Positions 14,201 to 26,200 of a DNA stretch of 60,000 nucleotides are shown here, one piece after another. This stretch comes from Hydractinia symbiolongicarpus (taxonomy: Eukaryota > Cnidaria > Hydrozoa > Anthoathecata > Hydractiniidae). The translations under genes and the position numbers were made by a program. Position 1 is the stretch's first letter; each line of letters starts with the position of its first letter. The notes beneath the pieces were generated by a model that had not been told where the DNA came from, searched no databases, and was given only the letters and a program-made list of their open reading frames with translations. The stretch spans positions 16,370,001 through 16,430,000 of the forward strand of contig NC_079878.1 of the NCBI RefSeq assembly GCF_029227915.1, given 5' to 3'.

Positions 14201-17200
14201 CTACAGGCAGCTAATGTTGATATGTTTTCACGGCCTGCACCCCATGTCAGCTTGTTGGCAACCTTTCCTTTAGGTCCAATGACCTTCGCTCTTGAGGGAT
14301 CTGTTGGGAATCCCGACTCATCACAATTCCATACCTGTGCCGGGGTGTATTGCTTTTCATTGAACAATTTTTCTATTGTATCATAAAAATCATAAATAAT
14401 GAAAGGGTTGCTGGTCACAGATTTACGTGCAGCACAAATCATGTTGGCTTTTTTTTTGCTGAGATTGTTCCTTTTCATGAATTGACTTAGCCAATTCTTT
14501 CCAGGGCGATCGTTTTTGAAGGGAGTTGTCATGTTATGTAGCTTTACATAGTCCTTTACAAAATCTTTTATTTGGCTACTGGAAGGGCTAAAACCAAGAT
14601 TGCATAGCGATGCAATACATTTTGCTAAATCGCTTTCCTCTGTTGGGCTCAGTGTATTCTTTCGTCCTGATCCCACAAGTACTTTCCCCTCAGCTTTCTT
14701 CTTTATTCTTTGCCGTAAAACCGCCTCTGACATACCATATTTGTTGGAAGTTGGTCGTATTTGGCTTCCTGCGGATATTTCCGCTAATGCATCTTCCATG
14801 TCAGCCTCATTCCACGATTTTCCTGTCCTAGCTTTTTTCTTCTGCAATTTGCGTTTAGACATGACTCAGAGATACGGTTAAAGCTCTAAAGAGAATCGTT
14901 TAAATAAATTATTTGCCAATCATTTAATTCACGAAGAAGAAAGACAAAAAAGTTGAGAAAATGCTTACAAAATTGCTTCTAAAGCCAAGGGTTACAGACA
15001 GTGTTGACGATAATCGCTCAGTTTTGTAGCCTAAAATGAATCAAGAATAAAATTTTCTTTACAGATTGTTTGCTAACCATTCAATTCATGAAGGAAATAG
15101 ATAAAAAAAGAGGAGAAAATGCTTACGAAATTGCCTCTATAGCCAAAGATGAAGGACAGTCAATGATGATATCTCAGTTCGTTAACCTGGAATGAATTAA
15201 GAATATAATTGTTTACATATATTATTTGCCATCCATTCAATTCACAAAGAGCAGGAAGACAGACAAGAAAGTACAACATTGCTCACTAGCGCTAAAACAA
15301 AAATGTAAAAACTTACCTCTGCTTACAATATTCCAACAAAAATTATCCAATAACACCTAACACAACAATATAATATATAACCAAAAAAGCTCTTTAAAAC
15401 TTTTCCCAATGTTAATAGTTATAATAGTATTCTAGCAAATGATAAAGAAATACGTTAAAATCAATATCACAGCATCACAGTAAACTTTCACGCTTTATTC
15501 ATGATTTAAATAAAGAAATTAGGTTACATAAAGGCCTTGCGTATTTTTTAGCGACCTAGCAACTATTTGGGCACCTAAAGAAAACGCAACTTATATAGCG
15601 ATATCTGCCCGAATTAAGCTGAATCTTTTTGGGCACATTAAAAATTTAGCCACAGGAGAACCAAAACAAAGTGAAATGAAGCGCGGAACGCACATAATTA
15701 CGCTCTCGTCGCAAATCTTGTGAGTGTTTGGGAAACCTTATTTCGACTTTTGCAGTTTCATATTAGAACATGTCTAATTATAACCCACCAACGGGCGATA
15801 TATATGTTTTAAATAGTTAGCTACTTAGTATTATATTCCAAGTTGTTGATGAAGTTAAAAGAGCACAGAGAAACAATCTCTATTGTCAGTTTTGAGGGTC
15901 GCGTATTTTCAAGAGGCCTCTGCCTTGCGTATTTTTTAGGTGCCTCGACTATATTATTGCTTGTGGTGTAGCGATTTTTTGGAAATGTTTTATTATACCT
16001 GCGACATGACTAAAATCATTATGAAGTTTAAGGTATCTAAGATTTGACCATAAAGTTGGATCCTACAAGTTTAAAAACAAAAAAAGAAATAGAAGTAGGC
16101 GAAAGGAACAAAAAGATTATGACTACGTTCATTGGTTTAGAATTAACAAAAGAGACTAAATCCAAAATGCAATTCCTTGGTATTATTATTTAGACTAGCC
16201 GGGGACCCAGAGTCGAAACGTCGGGTTAGACCACAAGTAACTGTGTTACCCAGCGTTGAACGCCTGGAGGAGTGATTAATGTGAACTATGCCACACATTC
16301 GGGTGGAGCGCTTTATAGTATAGTATGTTATAAATCGAGTGAGGCGCAAAACATTATGGTGTTTCCGGTGTAATATAATTTTAAAAAAGTAGGCGTGCAA
16401 CATTATGGTGTTTCTGGTGTAATATATTTTTCAAAAAATAACTTTCCACAACTTTAGCTGAAATAAAAACAACTCGTCGCTACCCTATCATAGAGAAAAA
16501 ACAGTCTGCCAACCTTTATTATTTTTCAGAGAACGTTCCCGCTAAAAGTTCAAAAAAAAATATTACTCCGGGCTGAGTGATTAGTACAGGCAAACAATGT
16601 CACATAGGTATAATACCCTTTTTTGAAAAATACTTTAGTGTAATATTGGTTAAACAGAAACACAGGAAACAGCCATCATTAACATTTGACTGAGCGCTTA
16701 GTACAGGTAAACTGTGTCGTCAATGCGTTTAGGTGTAATACCCTTTTCAAAAAAACTTTGATGTAATTTCGGTTTACATAATAACACAGGATACACACTG
16801 TTAACACTTGGCTAAGCGCTTACTACATACAGGTAAACCATGTTGCATATCCATATAGGCGTCAAACTTCTCGAAAAAACTTATCACAGCTTCAATTTAA
16901 ACAAAAAAAACAGGAAATAATTTGTTGCTATCAACGGGCTGTGCGCTTAGTACAGGTAAACGGTATTGCACATGTGTATAGGCGCAATACCCTTATCCAA
17001 AAAAAATTTATTGCAACTTCGGTGTAAATTAAAAAACAGGCAACAGCCTGTCGTTACGCCCTCTAGCTAAAAAAAATCCTCCAGCAATTTTATTTTGTTG
17101 AGTGGGTTTTTATAATAGTAATAAAAGGTGTTGCTACCTAAACTGCATTTTTAGTATAAGAAATATTGATTAAGAATTTTGTTGTAGCTAGATAGCAAGC

Positions 17201-20200
17201 CATTTGGCTACTTTTACTTTTCACCCAGGTAGCTAAAGAACTAGCTAGCCACAACCCCAACATAAAAATAAATAATAATATACCAAACTTTAAAAGTATA
17301 AATAAGGCTAGGTACAGCTAAGCAGGATGCTGCTTTGAAATCTGCGTTTGTAGCTAGCTAAAATCTTAAAATTGATTTGTTTAAGATCTACACATGTCTA
17401 GAAAACCTGATGATATTTTTATCTTAATATGTGAAAACATGGACACAATAAAGAGAATATCTTAAACGTTCATAGAACTGAAATTTAGGCAGTTAAATAA
17501 TTATACTAACCTAACCCAACCAAATATTTCTCTTCACTTCAAAAAACTTCGCTTTGCTTGAACTCGGTCCCTCGAAGGGAACGACTCGTACCTTTACCCC
17601 TAGGGCTCGGTTTAATTGAACAAAATCCGCCTCGTTAAAAACATCTGAAAACGAAAATTTGAAGGAGTATCTAGCATAGCTCATCAAATAATATTAAAAT
17701 AGCAGTCTACAACTATATTTGTGATCAAATTCTTAGCGCAGTCTTCATTCTTTACGAATATCAAGATACGCACAAAGCCGGCGTAGTGCTAGGTCGCAGG
17801 ATCAGGTCGGACTTTAAAAGTCGTGACGTTACGGCAATCAGTTAAAAAATCGGGGGAAGAAGGAGAAGGAGAAGAAGAAAGAGAAGGAAAAGGCCGCCCG
17901 TTTTAATAAAATCTCGGATGTTATCCGAAATCTTAATAAGTCAGAATTAAAATACAATTTTTCCTAATTTTCAAAACAACAGAACTTTTTATCAGAACAA
18001 TGAAAATAACAACTATCAAGAAATTAAGACTGAACAATGGTAAAGAGGAAAAGTTTTTAAATACGGCACATTTATGTTTGTTTACAATTTTTGTTGGCAT
18101 ATATATAATTTGCCTCAACTCGCGAACGAGTAATATACAAACATTAACAAAATAAAATTTAACAGTTCACTGCATCTGATGTTCTTAGCAATGTAAATGG
18201 TGCCAAGTCCTGTGCATGTCTCTGCGATTGATTTGCGCCATTTCGGAGGATCAGCAGTCATTTTTTTCCCAGTCTTTCAAAAAGCCAGCAAGTTTAGGAG
18301 TTCGCTTGCAATTGTCTTTGAAACTAATTTCGGTCAACCAGATTTTCAGCTACCTTGAGCCAGCTTAACGTAGAACACCCTTTTGATCGCGCCTGAGTCA
18401 TCCAATCGACAGATGTGGCTGAGCCACCTCAGTCGACTTTTCACTGAAAGAATCTCAATGTCTTCTCAGCGCGTTCTTTTCAAAACTTCTTCATTACTGA
18501 TGAAGTCATCCCATTTGATTTTTATAATGTCTCTGAGATGAATTGCGGAAGAGTTTGAAGTTTTTTGATTTCGTTGGAATACAATGTCCATGTCTCACTT
18601 CCGTAGAGAAGTATGGGTAGCAAACATTGCCTGTAGACGGTAATTTTTTGTCACAGTTATCAAATTTCGATTTACACATTGCTTAAGTCGACCGTAGGCA
18701 TTTGAAGCAGCTTGCATACGCGCATTTATCTTGTCTCTTAAAGAAAAGTCCTTGCTGACAAAGCTTTTAAGATATTTAAGATAAGCGGTCAACATTTGCT
18801 AATTTTGCGTTGTCAATAAAGAAGTATATTTCTGGACCCAAGCACATGACTTCGGTCTTTTCCCCATTCCAAAGCGCTTTGAAGTTTTATTGTATTGGAG
18901 AATAAAGTCTGCGAACCGTAAGCTGTATCGCTTAGAATGGCTATATCATCAGTGTATTGGGCTTCTCTGATATGTTCAAAGAAAACTTTAATGTTCTCTT
19001 TTAGTCAAACGACTCCCATCAGTACGAAAACGAATCAAAACAGAATGTTCATGTTTATCTTTAAAGGCAAACCTCATTGTAATCGCTGCATAAATTCCAT
19101 GAAGGTTTGGAGCTAACTTGCACCCTTGCTTAATGCCGCAGTTATAGCTAAAAAAATTTGATAGTTCGCCATCAATTATAAAACGCTCTTTAACGACCCA
19201 TGATAATTGCCGCAGTCAGCAAGATCACCTTTCTTGAACAATATTGTGATGTTTGGATTTATGAGATCTGCAGGAATTTGTAACATGGTCTAGAAAATTG
19301 TAAACAGTGCCAGAAGGAATCTCTAAAAATTTTGGCCTCCATACACAATTGTCTCTGTAAGAACACCATCAGGACCTGGACTCTTACCTAGCTTTGTATT
19401 TTTAGGCGCAGTGTCAATCTCACCTTCAGTTATTGGCAGATGAAGAGTTTCGTTTATCAGTAAATCATCAATTTCATCGAACACACTTTCATCAACGTCT
19501 GTTGGAATATTTGGAGTTCTGAAAAGTGTTCTACCCATCTGTGTTTGATACACTCTGCTGTTGTAACTAACTCACCTTCTATTGTTCCAATTGGGTTCAA
19601 GCTTTTTTATCTGGGTCCGTAAATTTTACGCATTGTAAATAGAATTAACGGTGGTTTTTCTCTTGATGATACCTTTCTGCCTGACTTCTTTTTTGTAAAA
19701 ACATACGTTTTTCAGTGTTTGTATTCGACTTTCAATTTCTGGTTTGTTTAAATTTTTATTCTTTAGCAACTCCTGTATCTCCTGATCATTTTTGGCAAAC
19801 CAGTCAGAGTTCACCTTTTTCTTTTTATCAAAATTTATCGCTGCCGTATCTTGCAGTACCTGCTTCAGACTTTCCCATTCGCATGGACAATCTGAGAGTT
19901 TGTCATTAAGAAAAGCGCATAACTGTGCAATATTTGCATGACTCATTTTAATGATTGGTTGCGAAGGCAGCTTTTGGTCTTTTTTTTCATTTTAACTAAA
20001 AAGTGCATTTGCTTACAAGCAATTTATTCTTTGAAGCAATCTGCCTGCATATTAACTTTTGTTACACAAATGTAACATAAATGCAACGTTTGAGGAAATG
20101 GTCAAGTTGATGCCAATGCTTAGAATGCATGTGCTGCCAAATTTCTATAACGAAGCTGAAACATTGTCCCCAATACTGCAAAATTGTTTTACGTGCAGAA

Positions 20201-23200
20201 ATTCAATAGCATTAAACCGTTGGAATTCATTTTACGTGGCCACAACCTTCAATCGTAGCCAACTCTTGCATTAAGGTCACCAAAAATGATGGTATGATCA
20301 TCTTGAGTTGTGCTCATGATATTGGTAAGCTGTTCGTAAAAAAGTTCTTTCTCCTCAATGGAGCGCTGCATAGTCAGACCATTCACGCTTACGAATTTAA
20401 GAAAATTGCCTGACTTAAGTTGAATGCACAGTACCATTAGTTGGTCAAGTACGGGTATCGGATTTATTGCAACATTGTGGAGTTGTTTGACACTGCAAAC
20501 CCACACCAGCTTTTTTTTACAAACCTCCACTCCAGTACACTGGTGATCTCTTTCGACAACATTTCTGTTTCCTTTCCGTCTCATTTTGTTAAGTGCACAA
20601 ATGTCAATTCGTGTGTTCGCTAACTCTCTTGAGATAATCGTTGTCATTCGCTCTGGTTTATCTGAATCCTTGCTATCATTTGATGTTGGGACGTTCCAAG
20701 CACCAAGCACCAAGATTAAGTTTCTGTGTTGTTTTTTTCTATTTTATTTTGGTGGGTTTCGCACATTTTCCACCACTACCGACAGTTGTGGTGCATCAGT
20801 TTCCTCGAGTGCAGTAGCATTTATCTAATTCAAATTAATTACCTTGCTCATGTTTTTAAGGCATTACTTGGGGCAAAAAGTTTGCTTCATCAGCGTTGTT
20901 GACAAATATCTGCTATTTTTTTAAGGTTTTTAATGACTGAACCACTGATACCTTAGCCACACATTTTTTTATATAAAATTTTCCATCTTGAGATTGCTTT
21001 TCAGAAAGAACTGTGACAATTTGTAAAGTTTTCAGTATTTTGAAAGATGGCATATAAATATGTACATAAAAAACGTGTAGTAGGGTGTGTGCAGTCACAA
21101 TAAACAAAACAAACTTGTTATTTTTTCACTCTTTATATTTTGTTGTAATTTTTGTCTCTTCGCTGTGTGTAATTACTCTTCATGTGTTAAATTTATTTAT
21201 TTGTACCGTGTTATCCCACTCCCTATTATTATTGCAAAATCCTTCATGCAAAATGGTGTTAAAGGGTATGCCAGATCTGCAATCAAGTAGTTAGGTATTG
21301 CATCTTAACCAATTAATTAGTTGTAGGATGTTTAAGGCAGTGTACCTTGACTCAACTTTTCATTGATTTTTGAGTTTGCAAATACCTTTACATCATGCAC
21401 TGAGCCTGGCCATCTACATTCAACATCAATAAAATGTCCCTTGCTGTCACAAATAGCTTGTATGTTTAGAGAAAATATTATTAAAGCAATATTATTTCGC
21501 TTGGATTTGTGTAGTCTATAAGCAATGATTACACTGAAAAGTTGTAACATAAGAGCTGGGAGAAAACTGAAGTGCTGCTTTATGTGTATTGCAATTTTGA
21601 ACTGCGCCATTGTTAACTGTCTTTCCGTGCTTTCGTTTTCGATTATATAAAGTGTTTAACCCAGCGGAAATACCTGGACTGAAATGTTCCATGCAATTTT
21701 GACGCATTTTTAGCCCGGGGCTTGAAATGGATTTCGCAAATCGGGCTGAAAATCTTGCATGTAATTGGCCCCTAAGGACATTTAGCCAGCACATGATAGA
21801 TTCATGCATTGTCTTTAAAAGCCGCTGTCACAAGGAGCTAAACTATTGCCTATAGTTACTGTTCTCTTGCAACTTTATTTGCTCATCTCTTTAAATTTAA
21901 CAGTCATTACCTTTTGTCTGGTGATAGCCTCTTTAGATCGGTTAAAGTTATTAGTGGTAACCATAGTGCAGCCTCATCCTCTTTGCTACATTTAAAGTAT
22001 CAAAAGAGTTAGCCGGTGACACAGGAGTGGTCCTTAACCTATTTTTTGTTTAACTTATTAAACTGGGGTTGCTGCTAAGGTATGTATGCGTCTTTTAATG
22101 CCTAATGGCAGACATATTTTAATCCTGGGAAAAATATGCTTTTTAGAAAAGCTGATACTAATTTTTAAATTTCTTCCTCCAAGGTAGTTGTTGGCATTCA
22201 TGAAGGCTAAATTAAACAACCTTTTTTGTGACCTTTTTGTGTGACCATCATGGCGTATAATGCATGGAAAAAGCACGAGGGACTCAAGATGCTCATGCAC
22301 TCCCTCTGCCAGTAGCTGATCACGTGTTTGTGCAGCATCAATGATCAGCATCCTAAGAAATGTGGCAAGTCAGGTATTGCCATAGTCCAATTAATAAAGA
22401 CCTAAAATAGGGTTAACCTAGAGCAAATAATAAACTTAAAACTTTGTAAAACAGTTTAGCTTAAATTTAATATTCCTTATGAAATAATGGTTGAAATTTC
22501 TTGGAAATTTTCAGTTTTTGGGACCACCCTCCCAGCTCAGAACAGACGAATTGATGATGTCATCAAAAAATGTAAACCCTTGTATCTTAACCAATCGTTG
22601 AAAGCACATGATCCCATACATTATTTTGAGTTTCATTGACACATTCGGTAGAAATGTGTGTTTAGAATAGAACGATCTCGTAGGTCGACATTAAGTTAAA
22701 TGGTTTGTGCATTTTGTACACAAAGCCAGTTCTAAAGCATGCGTTGTTTTTTTTTCTGTGGACTCATTTTCCGGGAACTCTTTTAGCCTATGGCTACCAA
22801 TGTATCAAAGTTAAATCTGACCTGAGGAGGAAAGAATGACCCTTTTTTCTTAAATACAATAATAGATGTAAAATTTTAATAGCTATTTACTTGCCTTGCT
22901 GATTTATCGTTAGTATATCAATCTCTCAAGCAACTAGCCTGTTTAACATTGTAAGCCTTTGTAAGCCTCTTTAGTTTGGTTTGGATTCACTTGTACTGGT
23001 TTTGATATTATCTAACTAGCTACTTTAGTTTGGTTTGGTGCTACTTTTACTTGTTTTCGTACTAGCTAGCTTCAAAACAAATAATTTGCAAATTTTAATT
23101 GTTAATTATTGCTGTAATTTTCTGTTCTTCATGTCAAAATTGTTTTTGCTTGATGGAGATGTCGAAACTAATCCTGGCCGACAAAGTTACCATATCAAAT

Positions 23201-26200
23201 TTGTTACAAGCTCATACAAGCAAGGCAATGTTCAGTTGTTTGGTGAAATGCTGGTATACAATGTATGTGCAACTCTCTCTTAGCCATTTGTTGGTCGACA
23301 ATGAAAAGAATTTCAGTCTGGAGAGCAGTTGACTTATATTGACTTATATTTTAGAAAATGGCAATGCCAATTTAAATAAATATAATTAAATAGGCCAATA
23401 AGTTTCATGATTTACTGATTTATAAAACAACGAGTCCGCAAAAAATTGTTAGTGGGATAATTCTCAGTACATAGTTTGGCCATTATATGGGGATAAAAAT
23501 TATATCTATGCATTTGATCCACATAGTAGAGATCAAGAAGGTCATAGTTGTGAGAATGGAGGTTCTGTTCTTTTAAAATTTAAAAAATTTAACTGATTTA
23601 CTATATAACTATATAAGTGACTTTTATGCTGATGATATGATAAACGTGATGATTTTGAAAATAGTCAGTGCAATATGGACAAATTATAATTGTGGAAAAT
23701 GTTGTTAAAGGAATAAACAGTTCTGTTTAAACTGCTCATAAACGCAAATTTCATCAGCTTTCTACTACAAGTCAAAATTGTATAAAACTAAATTAAAGCA
23801 AAACTAAAATAAATATCAAAGCGAAATAGGCACTCAAGAGCACAAGGCAATGTTGAAATGAAGATCTGATATCTCTATAATAATGCGAAGCTTCCGTCTG
23901 TCTGTCTGTGACTTTTGCAAAGTGGATTATATACTTAACATTTTTCTTTGATAAAGTCTGTAAAACAGCACCCATAAAATTGTTCTGTAATTTACCAAAC
24001 TTTAACGTTAAAATAATATTAACGTCAAAGGAAAGTATATTAAATTAATGAAGCCATTACAGTGCACCTAAAACTTTGAGGCCAAATAACTTGAAATCGA
24101 GGTGGTGACGTCAATGATTTTTCACTGCATGGGTAACTAGGGACCACCGAGGACCAATTTGGGTAAGTTTCCCATGCGTCCCCAAATCCGTTTCGGGACG
24201 GGTTAATGACGTCATCAAAAAACCTTTAAACCTTAATATCTCTGCAACCGTTTGTCAAAAGTACATAATCCTATACATTTTCTTGATCATCGTTTCAAGA
24301 TCTATGCACTGAAGGCAACAAGCATTTGACGGCCCAATACTGACGTCAGCAAAATTTTTAAACCCTTATATCTCAATAACCGCTCATCAAAAAGCACATG
24401 ATCACATACATTATCTTGATCAGCAGTTTAAGCTCTACACAATAGAGGCAACGTGAAAACAAGGTTCTAATTTTTTTTTGTGGATGGTTGCTGACGTCAT
24501 GAAAATTCAAATGACGCTTCCTTTTTATTTTTATCCTGCCTCAGTGGATTTCTCCACAGACTTTATTGACTAGTTTATTATAATAAAATAGGTAGTCCAA
24601 AACATTTTCAGCATCTGTATGATTTTAACGAAAACAAAAAAGTCGTCAAAAAGTCATGCCAAATGGAATAGCAGTTTTTAAGGCTGGCTTGAGGGCTTCA
24701 CCAGTCTTAATACTATTGTATTGGTCACTGAAGGATAAAAACAGAATTAACACAAATTGCAATATCAACATTGCCACCAGTAACACAATTTCAAAGCCAA
24801 CACAAGTACAATATCAAATTACACGAAGCAACTGTTTGTCACAGTCAGCATGAAAAACAAATTAAAATCATCAAAACCACAACAGTAATCATCACAATCA
24901 ATTATTGTTGAGATAATTTGGATGGATCCAAAACCTCAAGGTCCATGCTTTGTTAAGCAGTCGGCTAATTGGTGTTTTCCTTCAACCCACTTGATAGTAA
25001 TCGCTTTTTTGTTCTACCATCTGCTTCAATCTGGCTATGTCACTTCGCAGTCTCAAATCCTTTGTGACATTTGTGGTTTTTAAGGTTTAAAATAATGACT
25101 TGTTGTCAATTTTACCAGTGAACTTTGGAACCTTCGTCAACTTGCAGATTTTCTGTATGACACAAACTAGCATCGGCTCCTTCACTCAGAGCAAGCGTTT
25201 CTAAAGCAATTGGGATTTTGGTTACCCTTTGTAGTTTCTTCCATTGCCAGCAGATTGGTTTACCTTTGTTTAGGTGCTTCACGAATATGATAAATGCACC
25301 TTATGATGATCCACAATTCAAACTGGCATAGGTTGCATCTGTGTAGCAAATGATTTCACAATTTTCCATATTTGCAATTTAGGCAATGGTTATTGCAACA
25401 TGCTTGTTTTTTAATTTTTCGAATAACTTTGTTGGCATCTTTCAAATTTTGAACTGTAGGTTCCTTGCCATAATTATGTTTGGCAACTATCATAATCCAC
25501 ATCAGGGCGGATTTGTCCAGCCACCTGAACACTTTTCCCACTCAAAGATCTCAGCATGGTCTTTTCCTTGCTAGTCAATTTTTGTTCCTTGCTAACATCA
25601 TTTTCAATATCAATAGTTATCAAAGACTCTATATAACTCACTTGATTAATCTTAATTTTACTTTTAATAGATCTACATCTAATCCTAGATACTCGCATGT
25701 TAAGCTTGATTGCGTACTGATTTTGAACATTTTAAAAAGTTCAGCAATAACATTTTTGTGGAAAGCTAGACTGCCACCATACACAAAGTCATCAACATGG
25801 CAAATGAGAATTCCAATGATTTGCTTGTCTCTATATCAGGAAAACACAGCAAGGTTGTAGGTACACATAGCATTTTTTACCATGCTCTAGATGCATGGTT
25901 TAACCGATACAAACATCTCTTTAGTAGCACATTGTTCCCACTGACAATGTTTCTTTTGGTGGTTGTAGAAACAGTTCTCTCTTCCTGAAGAACAGCTGCA
26001 GTGATATCAAGTGAATTGATCCGCCAATCGTTGCGATCTATGATAGCCATATCAACTCGAAGACTTTGTTTGCCACAAGTTGGAGAATCTGTACAAACAT
26101 CTCTTTAGTAGCACATTGTTCCCACTGACAATGTTTCTTTTGGTGGTTGTAGAAACAGTTCTCTCTTCCTGAAGAACAGCTGCAGTGATATCAAGTGAAT

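Larger units (their letters stand above)
9197..21771. mobile_element. PIF/Harbinger-like element broken by nested insertions
   Basis: The left edge near 9197 (TATTACATG, then CAGCCCG) and the inverted right edge near 21771 (rc GGGGCCAATTACATG, then CAGCCCG) resemble one another. Inside lie a Myb/SANT gene on + (9427-9575 and 10705-11250) and a Harbinger DDE transposase remnant on - (21130-21610). These are the two proteins such elements carry. A copia remnant, a Tigger transposon and a LINE sit between them. That all parts belong to one element is an inference from end similarity and gene content. Confidence 0.5.

Noticed and set aside
17530-17640. GC-richer stretch with CTCGGTCCCTCGAAGGGAACGA as a tRNA candidate
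   Set aside because: No cloverleaf: the T-arm GTTCRANNC box and an acceptor stem are missing.
23155-23181. 2A motif as evidence of a picorna-like viral insertion
   Set aside because: The following text ([22 protein letters not shown]) fits a cellular transposon protein; no viral capsid or polymerase text is nearby.
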